This document shows positions 7,959 through 16,175 of a stretch of DNA of 37,199 nucleotides, in pieces. This stretch comes from Candidatus Woesearchaeota archaeon (GTDB taxonomy: Archaea > Nanobdellota > Nanobdellia > Woesearchaeales > SKIA01): positions 1-37,199 of the forward strand of contig SKHI01000020.1 of NCBI GenBank assembly GCA_007117065.1. Reading direction: 5' to 3'. Numbering within the stretch: position 1 is the stretch's first letter; every line of letters begins with the position of its first letter. Under the pieces are notes generated by a model. It was not told the origin of the DNA, ran no database searches, and worked only from the letters and a program-made list of their open reading frames with translations. The position numbers and the translations under genes are program-made.

Positions 7959-8501
7959 TCATAATACGTATGTGTTTTTCCTGGTACTGTGTTTCTTTCT
8001 CGCTCCATACACTATTCCTGCACCGACAAGAATGATAACTGAAGCCCAGATTGCTGCAAATAACATAAAAAAACGTTCTGGATAGGTCTGAATAAGAAAG
8101 CTTGTTGCAGGAAACTGCCAATTCCCCTGAGGAAACAAGAGGAGATGCATCCCTGTAAACACGTTATCCCAGGGAAGAATAGTTAGTATTCCTGGAATGA
8201 CTACGCACATCCAACCAATAAAAAACAATTCAGAGCGCGTGAGAGAAGGAATTATGTGAAGAGTATACAGTAGGGCTATGGCGCCAAGAATACGGAGTAC
8301 AGAAAGAATGATAAACACATCATACATATGCTCATTTTCATACGTACCAAAGGGCAGCTGGCCCTGCCCAGAGTGTAAGAAATCAGCAACTTCAACCTGT
8401 ACCTCTGAGCGTGGGTGAAATGAGAAAAGCAGAAAGAATGAAATGAGAACGATGCACACAAAAACAGTTGTCGTGCGCAGAATCAAAAAAAAGTGTTTCA
8501 T
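7959..8501 (-). CDS. DUF1461 family integral membrane protein
   Basis: 180 residues. A long N-terminal hydrophobic helix (about 5-28) is followed by an extracellular segment containing NEHMYDVFIIL. Two helices follow, then the family hallmark LLLFPQGNWQFPATSFLIQTYPERFF (about residues 125-150), which matches the GNWxF...FPE pattern of the DUF1461/TIGR01906 family. A last helix and a basic tail finish the protein. Function is unknown; members occur in bacteria and archaea. The start codon lies 2 nt after the ABCE1 stop, so the two are co-transcribed, although no functional link is evident. Confidence 0.8.
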   Translation of the reverse strand: MKHFFLILRTTTVFVCIVLISFFLLFSFHPRSEVQVEVADFLHSGQGQLPFGTYENEHMYDVFIILSVLRILGAIALLYTLHIIPSLTRSELFFIGWMCVVIPGILTILPWDNVFTGMHLLLFPQGNWQFPATSFLIQTYPERFFMLFAAIWASVIILVGAGIVYGARKKHSTRKNTYVL

Positions 8502-8503
8502 AA

Positions 8504-10246
8504 TTATTTCGTATAATATAAGGAACCACTGGCCTTCTGCTCCTTATCTTTCACGCTGCCCAACTTGTTAATTCTTGGTCTGCCGGAATCTTCATCTCGT
8601 CTAAAGGTGACTGCTAAATCGTGTAAGAATATGTTCATTCCGTCTCGCATGGTAAACGGTCCCTTAGCATGACCGGAAATAGCCGGTTTTCCATCAAAAA
8701 CAATGAGGCGCTCTGATAAATAATCGATAAACAAGAGATCGTGATCAACAACAAGGCATGCTTTACCCTTAGCATCCATCATTTCACGAATGATTTTTGA
8801 CATTCGCAATCGTTGCTCAACGTCAAGATAAGCAGAAGGTTCATCAAGTAAAAACAAATCTGCGTCTTCTGCAAGTTTTTTTGCAATAACCACGCGCTGT
8901 AATTGTCCGCCAGAAAGCTCTGAGAGCATGCGCTCAAACAAAGGCTCAAGTTCTAAAGGTTTAATGAGTTGTTGTTGATAGCGCATTGCTTCAGAGAGAT
9001 ACGTCATGACTAATTGATCATCAGGAGTGAGGTATTGCGGTTTATGACTTATTTGTAACTCTCCCCGTTTAGTTTCTGCTTCAATTTTTGCAAGCTCAGA
9101 TACGTAAGTCGTCTTTCCAATACCGTTCTCTCCTAAAATACCAATAATATCATGCGTGTGGATAAGTCCCTTATCAGCTTGTAATGAAAAAGAACCTTTT
9201 GTAACACCAAACGAGTCCCACGCACAAAGCTCGCTATCGCGCTCAAGGTGGTCGGGAGCAACCTGATCAAAAGTGATTGCAGAATCGCGAAAACGCATGT
9301 TTTCATCGGGTAAGAATCCAGAAAGATACATATTAATGCCGTTTTTAGTGCTTTTAGGCTTACTAATAATTCCGTACGCGTTCTCTTTACCATACACAAT
9401 ATGCACCAAATCAGTAAGATAATCAAGAACAATTAAATCGTGCTCTATAACGAGAACAGATACTCCTTCTTGAGCTAAAGAGCGTAAAAAATGACTTATT
9501 TTAATTCGCTGCTTAATATCGAGGTAACTCGTGGGTTCATCAAAAATATAGAGTGAAGCATCACGAGAAGCAGCAGCGACAAGAGCAACCCGTTGTAACT
9601 CTCCTCCACTAATAGAAGAAATATCGCGGTCTAAGATGGCTTCTAATTCGAATAATTCTATTAACGAAGAAAGAACTTTTCTCTCATCGACGCGTTCTAG
9701 TAATGCTCGAACGGAACCGGAGAACTGCTTAGGAATCAGTTCTACTTGCTGAGGCTTAAAAGATACCTTAATTTTTCCATCCCGCAATAACTCAAAATGT
9801 CGCTGCATTTCAGAACCACGAAAATGATTGATTAAGTCTTCATAAGACGCTGCAGAGGAGGACTTTAGATTTGGTTTTAATAATCCAGAAAGAATTTTTA
9901 CAGCAGTACTTTTTCCAATACCGTTACGCCCTAACAAACCTACAACCTTGCCAGGAATAGGCGTAGGCAGGTTAAATAGTTGAAACCCTGATTCTCCGTA
10001 TTTATGAATGGGTGTTTCGTTAAAGGCCTCAGGAAGGTTCACAATTGTAATGGCGTTTGTAGGGCATTTTTTAGGACAAATACCGCATCCAATACACATG
10101 CTCTCAATAATCTTTGCTTTTCCGTCTTCGCCCTCATAAACGCATTCTTCGCCTGCTTTATTGATGGGACAGACTTTAGCACAGTATAATCCGCCACAAC
10201 GCGTCTGATTACATTTATCAGCTTCAACTACGGCAATACGAGACAT
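8504..10246 (-). CDS. ABCE1/Rli1 ribosome-recycling ATPase
   Basis: 580 residues. Soluble twin-ATPase that splits ribosomes after termination and aids re-initiation. The N-terminal ferredoxin-like domain carries two 4Fe-4S ligand sets, CNQTRCGGLYCAKVCP and CIGCGICPKKCP. NBD1 has Walker A GRNGIGKST, signature SGGELQR and Walker B FDEPTS. NBD2 has GENGIGKTT, SGGQLQR and LLDEPSA. The hinge regions and typical length are intact. The ATG at 10246 is chosen over the upstream in-frame GTG (10267), because a TATA box (minus-strand TTTTTAAAC, 10268-10276) is centred 26 nt before it. The DUF1461 gene follows 2 nt after the stop. The gene is divergent from the unknown gene at 10323. Confidence 0.95.
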   Translation of the reverse strand: MSRIAVVEADKCNQTRCGGLYCAKVCPINKAGEECVYEGEDGKAKIIESMCIGCGICPKKCPTNAITIVNLPEAFNETPIHKYGESGFQLFNLPTPIPGKVVGLLGRNGIGKSTAVKILSGLLKPNLKSSSAASYEDLINHFRGSEMQRHFELLRDGKIKVSFKPQQVELIPKQFSGSVRALLERVDERKVLSSLIELFELEAILDRDISSISGGELQRVALVAAASRDASLYIFDEPTSYLDIKQRIKISHFLRSLAQEGVSVLVIEHDLIVLDYLTDLVHIVYGKENAYGIISKPKSTKNGINMYLSGFLPDENMRFRDSAITFDQVAPDHLERDSELCAWDSFGVTKGSFSLQADKGLIHTHDIIGILGENGIGKTTYVSELAKIEAETKRGELQISHKPQYLTPDDQLVMTYLSEAMRYQQQLIKPLELEPLFERMLSELSGGQLQRVVIAKKLAEDADLFLLDEPSAYLDVEQRLRMSKIIREMMDAKGKACLVVDHDLLFIDYLSERLIVFDGKPAISGHAKGPFTMRDGMNIFLHDLAVTFRRDEDSGRPRINKLGSVKDKEQKASGSLYYTK

Positions 10247-10267
10247 AACAGACAGAGAGTGAAGCAC

Positions 10268-10302
10268 GTTTAAAAAGATGTGTCTTCAATACAGATATAA
10301 AG
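10268..10302. promoter_or_regulatory. Divergent promoters of ABCE1 (minus) and the unknown gene at 10323 (plus)
   Basis: The minus-strand TATA TTTTTAAAC (10268-10276) is 26 nt from the ABCE1 ATG. The plus-strand TATA GATATAAAG (10294-10302) is 25 nt from the ATG at 10323. The boxes lie back to back within 35 nt, so the two transcription units may compete or be co-regulated. Confidence 0.5.
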
Positions 10303-10322
10303 AAGTTCTTTTTTACTCTTGC

Positions 10323-11069
10323 ATGGTTGTACACAAACCACTCTTATTTATTCCTGCATACGGTGGGGAATTGGCTGGCGAACGTCTGGAGCAAATCACT
10401 CTTTTTACGGATGATGTAAAAGATTTTAATTCGTTTTTTAACCTGGTGAGAAAGTATAGAATGTCTTTGTCACAGCAGCCAATATACTCAGTACCAGTAT
10501 ATGACGAAAAGACGCTAGCAAGGTTAGGTAACCCAAGCGGTTTTTTACCAACACCTCGTTTTTATCATATCTCGCGTCCAGTAAGTGATATATCTTTCAT
10601 CGCGGAAGCATACGGCCAGGACCTTCAGTACAAGCTCACTTCAGCTCCCTTCTCTGCAGTCAGAGACGAATATGCTCGCTCAAACATCGCAGCAAGAGCG
10701 TTTCAATCAGAAAAACCCGAAGAGCAGTATTTCGCGTTCGTATTAACAATTGCCGAACCAATCATACGCTATTTGGAATACCGTGAAGAAACAAAAGATA
10801 TTTATTACTCGAGACATGAAAAGAAAATACAAGCAAAGGTACGAGATCAACTTTTTTCGCGATTGCATAACTGGTCGGACGTGGTAAGTAAGTCGACATA
10901 TACTGATCCAGCGCTGGAGTTGATACAACAATTACTAGATGATACTGCATCGCTAGAGTCTAAGGTAGTATCTATTTTAGAATTTCCGTTTACGTACATC
11001 CCTCGGCAAATTGCTTCAGTTAACTATTTTGCCCAGCAAAAAAATGTATTGGAAGATAAACATAAATAA
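10323..11069 (+). CDS. Hypothetical protein, 248 aa, upstream of PolB
   Basis: Family not recognised. A soluble, mixed alpha/beta-looking protein with no signal peptide or membrane helix. The first half contains PLLFIPAYGGELAGERLEQ and FLPTPRFYHISRP. The second half is mainly charged helices (about 120-215), with a dibasic stretch SRHEKKIQAKVRDQL. The ATG at 10323 is supported by the TATA box at 10294-10302; an in-frame ATG at 10278 would precede that promoter. The stop falls 22 nt before the GTG I use for the polymerase, and the same strand suggests, but does not show, a shared role in DNA metabolism. Confidence 0.65.
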   Translation: MVVHKPLLFIPAYGGELAGERLEQITLFTDDVKDFNSFFNLVRKYRMSLSQQPIYSVPVYDEKTLARLGNPSGFLPTPRFYHISRPVSDISFIAEAYGQDLQYKLTSAPFSAVRDEYARSNIAARAFQSEKPEEQYFAFVLTIAEPIIRYLEYREETKDIYYSRHEKKIQAKVRDQLFSRLHNWSDVVSKSTYTDPALELIQQLLDDTASLESKVVSILEFPFTYIPRQIASVNYFAQQKNVLEDKHK

Positions 11070-11091
11070 ACGAGAACATATTACTTTTTTT

Positions 11092-13410
11092 GTGGAAGAA
11101 GGATTTATCCTATGGATGGGAACTGAAGAGCAAGAGGGGAGGGTTCCTGTAGCGCGTTATATTGCAAAACTCTCAGATGAAACAACAGCAGAAATACGTA
11201 TAGAACAAAAACCGTATTTTTACGTAGAAGAAGAGCACGCAAAAGAACTAACAACAAACGAGTTATCGATAGAAAAAGAAATAACATCATTACAAACACT
11301 CACAAGAAAACCAGTAACAAAACTAATCTGTCAAAACGAAACACACAGAAATGAGATACGAAAAATACTTGGAGAAAGAAACATACCCTCTCACGAAGCA
11401 GATATACGTCTACCATACAGAGTGCTCATACAACAAGAAACAGGAGTAGCAGTAAAGATATCAGGAGCGCGAACACCAGGAACGTATACGGAATGGGTGT
11501 ATACAAACCCTGTTCTTTTAGCAAGCACACAAGACACAACAAAATTATCAATACTCTCCATAGACATAGAAACGAATAAAGACGCAACAGAAATATGGAG
11601 TGTGGCATTGTCTACAAAAACAACAACACACGCGATAATACTGAACAGAACGACCACGAAAGCAACAACGGTAACAACTGAAAAAGAACTTCTTACGCAA
11701 TTAAACGAACGCATACAACAAATAAATCCAGATATCATAACAGGATGGAATGTTATTGACTTCGATTTGGCAGTTTTACAAAAAAAATATCGTGCATACG
11801 ACATACCAATGAATTGGGGGCGAGACGAGACGCCAGTAAAACTGCGTCTAGAAAGTGACTATCTCAAAGAAAGCACAGCAGAAATAACGGGTCGCGCAGT
11901 ACTTGATGGAATACACTTATTACGAACAAATTTTGTAGATCTTGATAACTTTCAACTAGAAACTGCTGCGCAACACTACCTAGGAAAAGGAAAACTGTTT
12001 ACCGGAGAAAACCGTTTTGAACATATAGAAGAAAACTATAATCAGAATCCTGAAGAACTCATACGCTACAACATACAAGACGCCCAACTTGTTCTGGACA
12101 TATTAGAGAAAAGCAACACTTTAGCACTCACGAAAAAAAGAAGCTTTCTTACTGGAATGCCCCTGCAACGCGTGCAAGCAAGCATCGCAAGTTTGGACAT
12201 GGTATACTTGCCAAAACTGCATAAAAAAGGATTTGTAGCACCAAGTACGGGATGGATGAATAAGAGCGAGCCAATAACAGGAGGATTTGTGATGGAAAGT
12301 AAACCAGGAATATACGATAACATCATCGTATGCGATTTCAAAAGTCTCTATCCAAGCATCATACGAACACTAAACATAGATCCTCTGAGTTATGATGCAT
12401 CACAAGAACTCAAAGAGAGTACAGAGAACTATGTGCGAGCAGAAAACGGTGCATGTTTTAGGCAAGAACAAGGAATACTTCCAGAAATACTTGCTGTACT
12501 CTGGGACGAACGAGCGAATGCAACAAAGAATGGAGATCAACTCGCACGCTTTGCAATAAAAATACTTATGAATAGCTTTTTTGGAGTTCTTGCAAGTCCA
12601 AACTGCCGATTCTTTAGTATGGCAGTAGCAAACGCAATAACAACAACAGGACAACACCTCATACAAACAGCAGCAGAACACATACGCGCTCTTGGATATG
12701 AGGTGATTTATTCTGACACTGACTCAGTATTCATGAACCCCTGCATTCTTGATTCAGGACGCGCACAAGAAATAGGTGAAGAAATTCAACAAGAAATAAA
12801 CACGTTTTTTACAGAATACGCTCGTAAGCGATACGCCTCAGAGAGTAAACTAGAACTAGAATTCGAAAAATTATATGTGCGCTTTCTCATGCCACACACA
12901 CGAGGAGGTGCAGGAAGTAAAAAGCGATACGCAGGACTTCTTGTACGCGGAGAAGAAAAAAAAATAGATGTTACAGGATTAGAAATCGTGCGCAGAGACT
13001 GGACTGCACTTGCAAAAGAATTTCAACAACGAATGCTAGAAATTATCTTTGATAACCAACAACCACACGAATTCATAAAAACATATGTACAAGAGGTGCG
13101 TGCAGGAAAAAAAGACGACCTTCTCATATACATAAAAGCGCTTCGAAAAAATGTAGACTCATATACAAAAACAACACCTCCTCACGTAAAAGCAGCACGC
13201 TTATTAGATAAAATAACAGACAATCTTATTTCATACGTCATGACAGTAAATGGCCCAGAGCCGATACAAAAAACCACGCATAGCATAGATTACGAGCACT
13301 ATATAGAAAAACAACTCAAGCCAATAGCAGACGGAATATTGGTGTTTTATGATACAACTTTTTCTGACGTGCTTAAAGGAACCTCCCAGAAAGGACTTTT
13401 TGATTTCTAA
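11092..13410 (+). CDS. polB: Family B DNA polymerase of the bacterial Pol II type
   Basis: 772 residues. DNA polymerase with 3'-5' proofreading. Exo I is DIET (D158, E160), exo II WNVIDFD (D225) and exo III YNIQD (Y326, D330). Pol motif A is DFKSLYPSII (D415), motif B KILMNSFFGVL and motif C YSDTDS (D542, D544). From the opening GFIL to LDYEHY-like SIDYEHYIEKQLKPIADGIL near the end, it follows E. coli Pol II rather than standard archaeal PolB1. This includes GSKKRYAGL, GLEIVRRDWT and TPPHVKAARL. The last seven residues QKGLFDF fit a PCNA-interacting (PIP) box. The GTG at 11092 places the GFIL start as in Pol II and has a TATA-like TAAATAAAC about 27 nt upstream. An ATG at 11044 would overlap the preceding gene. 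No intein is present. Confidence 0.92.
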   Translation: MEEGFILWMGTEEQEGRVPVARYIAKLSDETTAEIRIEQKPYFYVEEEHAKELTTNELSIEKEITSLQTLTRKPVTKLICQNETHRNEIRKILGERNIPSHEADIRLPYRVLIQQETGVAVKISGARTPGTYTEWVYTNPVLLASTQDTTKLSILSIDIETNKDATEIWSVALSTKTTTHAIILNRTTTKATTVTTEKELLTQLNERIQQINPDIITGWNVIDFDLAVLQKKYRAYDIPMNWGRDETPVKLRLESDYLKESTAEITGRAVLDGIHLLRTNFVDLDNFQLETAAQHYLGKGKLFTGENRFEHIEENYNQNPEELIRYNIQDAQLVLDILEKSNTLALTKKRSFLTGMPLQRVQASIASLDMVYLPKLHKKGFVAPSTGWMNKSEPITGGFVMESKPGIYDNIIVCDFKSLYPSIIRTLNIDPLSYDASQELKESTENYVRAENGACFRQEQGILPEILAVLWDERANATKNGDQLARFAIKILMNSFFGVLASPNCRFFSMAVANAITTTGQHLIQTAAEHIRALGYEVIYSDTDSVFMNPCILDSGRAQEIGEEIQQEINTFFTEYARKRYASESKLELEFEKLYVRFLMPHTRGGAGSKKRYAGLLVRGEEKKIDVTGLEIVRRDWTALAKEFQQRMLEIIFDNQQPHEFIKTYVQEVRAGKKDDLLIYIKALRKNVDSYTKTTPPHVKAARLLDKITDNLISYVMTVNGPEPIQKTTHSIDYEHYIEKQLKPIADGILVFYDTTFSDVLKGTSQKGLFDF

Positions 13411-13676
13411 ATGAATTGCACATAGCCAGCACTTTTTTTGATCAGATTATCTTTAACCAGATCAGCAATGAGGTCGGCTGCCTGACGCTCATCAATACCA
13501 ACCATTTCACACTCTAAAAAAATAGCTTCTATCTGAACAGGCTTAGCAGACTTTCCTGCGAGCTCATGGATGATATTAAGAACAGAAATTTTATCATCAA
13601 CGCGCTGTTCTTGAACGATGCGTTTACTCATCATTTGTTGAACACGCATAATCTCATCAAAACTTTTTTCGTCCAT
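13407..13676 (-). CDS. Short winged-helix protein resembling the MCM C-terminal domain
   Basis: 89 residues. The N-terminal helix (DEKSFDEIMRVQQMMSKR) is followed by a winged helix-turn-helix: ISVLNIIHELAGKSAKPVQIE, IDERQAADLIADLVKDN, then LIKKSAGYVQFI. Its layout resembles the wHTH at the C-terminus of archaeal MCM helicases, but no ATPase part is present. Role unknown: DNA-binding regulator or replication accessory are possible. The ATG at 13676 is chosen over a TTG at 13700 because a weak TATA is centred about 26 nt upstream of it. It converges with PolB, with stop codons overlapping by 4 nt. Confidence 0.65.
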   Translation of the reverse strand: MDEKSFDEIMRVQQMMSKRIVQEQRVDDKISVLNIIHELAGKSAKPVQIEAIFLECEMVGIDERQAADLIADLVKDNLIKKSAGYVQFI

Positions 13677-13778
13677 ATGTGTAGAGCTATTATGTAGCAA
13701 TTATGCTGGTAATATGCTTTTTCCCCAAAAGAGTATAGTATAATGTATATTTAATAGCTTCGAAAAAAGAGCTTTAAT

Positions 13779-13898
13779 ATGGAAAAGAAACATTTTGGAA
13801 CATTTACGCGGTATATGTACTGCTTCTTACTGATTATGAGATCTTGTATGTCGTTGAAAAAAACTCAGTGTACTATGCACAGCAAGCTTTTTGAATGA
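13779..13898 (+). pseudogene. Possible small or frameshifted ORF with promoter
   Basis: A TATA-like TATATTTAATA (about 13746-13757) lies roughly 28 nt before an ATG at 13779, which opens a 39-codon frame beginning MEKKHFGTFTRYM. The frame one base back is open from 13778 to a stop at 13892 without its own start, and it reads more like a natural protein (VYVLLLTDYEILYVVEKNS). A -1 shift near codon 11 would join them into about 38 residues. It may be a decayed small gene, a genuine short peptide or chance; no family is recognised. Confidence 0.2.
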
Positions 13899-13919
13899 AA
13901 ACATACTCAATCTCATATC

Positions 13920-14681
13920 ATGTTACGAAACACCTTCTGTCATCTGCCCCGAATGGGACAAAAATCAGAGGAGAACTTATGGAAAGCAGGAGTGCACACA
14001 TGGACTGATTTTATTCAACGAGAATTAGTTCCTGGAATAAATCCTGCCAGAAAACCACTTTTTGACATACAATTACGAGAAGCAGAAAAACAGCTCTTTG
14101 CAGGAAACAGCGAATATTTTACTGTGCTGCCAAGTAACGAGCAATGGAGAGCTTGGGAGGAGTTCGGAGAAGAAGCTGCATATATAGACATAGAAACAAA
14201 CCATCAAAACAATATAACTGTGCTTGGAATAAGCGACGGAGTGCGTACATGGCAATTCGTGCGTCATCATAATATGAATCAAGAAGATATTCGTGAAGTA
14301 CTTAAACAGTTCAAGCTACTGGTAACGTTTAATGGAGCCTGCTTTGACTTACCTATTATTCGCAGATACTTCACACATGTCCTTCCTGATGTACCGCACA
14401 TAGACCTTCGTTTTGTAGGACAAAAAATAGGTTTGCGAGGAGGACTAAAGCACATAGAAAAATCAATAGGCATTTCAAGAGGAGAAAACGTCGAGGATGT
14501 TCGTGGAAGTGACGCGCTTATATTATGGAGTCAGTACCGGCGAACGGGCAACACCCAGTTCAGAGATATTCTTCTTGAATACAACGCAGAAGATATACTA
14601 AACCTCAAACCATTAGCAGAGTATATGTATGCAAAAATTAAAGCAGAAAAAACAAAGTACATAAAAACAAGTACTGTTTAG
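13920..14681 (+). CDS. YprB-like RNase H-fold exonuclease (RNase_H_2)
   Basis: 253 residues. The N-terminal region (MLRNTFCHLPRMGQKSEENLW, then the WTDFI helix) is the usual lead-in of YprB-type proteins. The 3'-5' exonuclease-like RNase H fold follows, with acidic residues in YIDIET (D90, E92), TFNGACFDLP (D143), HIDLRF (D162) and YNAEDILNL near the C-terminus. Family members are predicted nucleases; the substrate is not established. It lies on the same strand as the Pol II-like gene and is followed after 7 nt by two small membrane-protein genes. The length is complete for the short form, without an attached helicase or TPR domain. Confidence 0.82.
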   Translation: MLRNTFCHLPRMGQKSEENLWKAGVHTWTDFIQRELVPGINPARKPLFDIQLREAEKQLFAGNSEYFTVLPSNEQWRAWEEFGEEAAYIDIETNHQNNITVLGISDGVRTWQFVRHHNMNQEDIREVLKQFKLLVTFNGACFDLPIIRRYFTHVLPDVPHIDLRFVGQKIGLRGGLKHIEKSIGISRGENVEDVRGSDALILWSQYRRTGNTQFRDILLEYNAEDILNLKPLAEYMYAKIKAEKTKYIKTSTV

Positions 14682-14688
14682 GATAGAT

Positions 14689-14967
14689 ATGAGCTGGAAA
14701 GATATCTTTACAACAATAACAAAATATTTCACAGGCGAAATATTACTTGAAGCAAAGCACATGATACAAGACACCATTGATACAACAACAAGAAAAGTAA
14801 TAAAAGCAAGCATACTTTATTTACTCTTTGCATTGGGAGTGCTCTTTATGCTTATAGGAACGGCGCAATTCATAACAGAGTACTATGTATTCATAGCAGG
14901 AACAGGATATCTTCTTGTAGGTTTTGTACTCGTATTCCTCGGTCTTCTTATTAAGGCGTTACGATAG
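14689..14967 (+). CDS. Small two-helix membrane protein
   Basis: 92 residues. An amphipathic N-terminal region (residues 1-38, with ITKYFTGEILLEAKHMIQDTID) is followed by two hydrophobic helices (about 43-62 and 66-90). The layout is holin or Phage_holin_3-like, but no signature lets me assign a family. The start lies 7 nt after the exonuclease stop, and the stop touches the next ATG at 14968 with no gap, so this is the middle gene of a tight operon. Confidence 0.6.
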   Translation: MSWKDIFTTITKYFTGEILLEAKHMIQDTIDTTTRKVIKASILYLLFALGVLFMLIGTAQFITEYYVFIAGTGYLLVGFVLVFLGLLIKALR

Positions 14968-15408
14968 ATGATAAGCATTAACCCTCGAAAAAGAATTATA
15001 CACCACCTTGATTATCTAAAAGAACAAGTAACAATAACAAACGAAAAAGACAACGCAATATTTGAACAAGAGTATGAGGTGTTTACACTCATTAGCAAAC
15101 GACTCCTTATCTATCAATGGATCTACTTACTGAGTGGTTTACTTCTCTATATGGGATTAGTTACGACAGTTGCTCAAACAATAAGTCCTCTTTTCACCTT
15201 AGTACTCTCGCCCTTTATAGCGATAAGTGGTCTACTCGGATTTACTGTGCTCACAGGACTCTTTTTATTTATGGGTCAACTCGTATACGCGGTAACAATA
15301 GATCTTCTTACCGAACACGCGCGCCTCGTATCAATACTCACAAAATATACTGATAAAGAACTTCCCCCTCCTAAGAGATTCCTTGGGGTACTACGAACAT
15401 ATAAATAA
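14968..15408 (+). CDS. Hypothetical membrane protein, 146 aa
   Basis: Charged, probably cytoplasmic N-terminal helix (residues 1-45, PRKRIIHHLDYLKEQ), two long hydrophobic helices (about 48-70 and 80-108) and a cytoplasmic C-terminal part. The family is not recognised. It begins directly after the stop of the 92-residue membrane protein, and the pair may form a membrane complex. The stop codon overlaps the TATA box of the next gene. Confidence 0.6.
   Translation: MISINPRKRIIHHLDYLKEQVTITNEKDNAIFEQEYEVFTLISKRLLIYQWIYLLSGLLLYMGLVTTVAQTISPLFTLVLSPFIAISGLLGFTVLTGLFLFMGQLVYAVTIDLLTEHARLVSILTKYTDKELPPPKRFLGVLRTYK
15399..15407 (+). promoter_or_regulatory. TATA box for the gene at 15429
   Basis: ATATAAATA centred 26 nt before the ATG at 15429 and overlapping the end of the upstream gene. 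It marks a new, leaderless transcription unit. Confidence 0.5.
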
Positions 15409-15428
15409 GCTCTTCATCCCTGCCACAT

Positions 15429-16052
15429 ATGTTTGAACGAGAAGAAGGCGGGGTTTTGTCTAAAGATGAAGCTCAACCAATGCTGTTACCAAGAATGTAT
15501 AGCTGGACACAAGGAACGCAGCAATATACTCTGGGTGCGAATACGTATGGAGACGAGTTATCGCTGAGAGTCCATTCGTTATTGAATGGTACGCAATCAA
15601 GATATGTGTTTCGAGAAGAAAAAGAATTTTTCATGTGGGCATTACTGAGGTGGGAGAAAAAACTCGAAGAAACAGGGGGTGGGCGGTACACGCGTATAGC
15701 AGATGTGTTAGAAAACGCTGTTCTTTTACAGCCAACAATGGCGCGCTACACAACAACCACTCACTTAAGAATATTCGCTGATGAGAGCCAGATAGTGCGC
15801 GCTACAATGACTCGACTCCCCCTCTATCCCGTACTTGCTGATGCTTCTTTGCTGTTTTATGCTCGCAAAGATGGGAAAACAGAACAAATAGTTGCGTTGA
15901 GGCCTGAAGAATACGCTCATATAGCAAAGGCAACGGAATGTATCTGCAAATACACTCGATTTGCTCCAGACAGCACCTTTTTACAGGATAGGCAAATCCA
16001 CACCAATATACAACCTTCAACAAAAACAAGCAACACCCTTATAAACAAATAA
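15429..16052 (+). CDS. Hypothetical soluble protein, 207 aa
   Basis: Not recognised. No signal peptide or membrane helix. Probably beta-rich in its first half (YTLGANTYGDELSLRVHSLL, SRYVFREEKEFFMWALLRWEKK) and alpha/beta later, ending in a polar low-complexity tail (NIQPSTKTSNTLINK). Two cysteines lie close together at ATECICKY. The codon choice is less A-rich than the PolB cluster upstream. It has its own promoter (15399-15407) and is followed by a 120-nt gap with a hairpin. Confidence 0.6.
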   Translation: MFEREEGGVLSKDEAQPMLLPRMYSWTQGTQQYTLGANTYGDELSLRVHSLLNGTQSRYVFREEKEFFMWALLRWEKKLEETGGGRYTRIADVLENAVLLQPTMARYTTTTHLRIFADESQIVRATMTRLPLYPVLADASLLFYARKDGKTEQIVALRPEEYAHIAKATECICKYTRFAPDSTFLQDRQIHTNIQPSTKTSNTLINK

Positions 16053-16073
16053 AAAAAGAATGTATATAGGGGA

Positions 16074-16121
16074 ATGATATGGTAAGCGACCAGGATTCCA
16101 CAGGAATCCACCTTATATCAT
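16074..16121. other. Imperfect hairpin in the intergenic gap
   Basis: Inner perfect repeat GGATTCC (16093-16099), loop ACA, GGAATCC (16103-16109), enclosed by an outer pair ATGATAT (16074-16080)/ATATCAT (16115-16121). The 5' side carries extra unpaired bases. It lies 22 nt after the stop of the 207-aa gene, so it may be a processing or termination structure. It is not followed by a T-run. Confidence 0.4.
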
Positions 16122-16175
16122 GTACAATATTTTTGTTTGCAAAAACTTAAAAATTAGCTCTTTATCTGTGTGTAT

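Noticed and set aside
11011-11091. Upstream starts (TTG 11011, ATG 11044) for the Pol II-like polymerase
   Set aside because: They overlap the preceding gene and add residues absent from Pol II homologues; the TATA-like box falls inside this extension.
12331-12735. Possible intein in polymerase motifs A-C
   Set aside because: Motifs A, B and C are spaced normally and no intein-type block is present.
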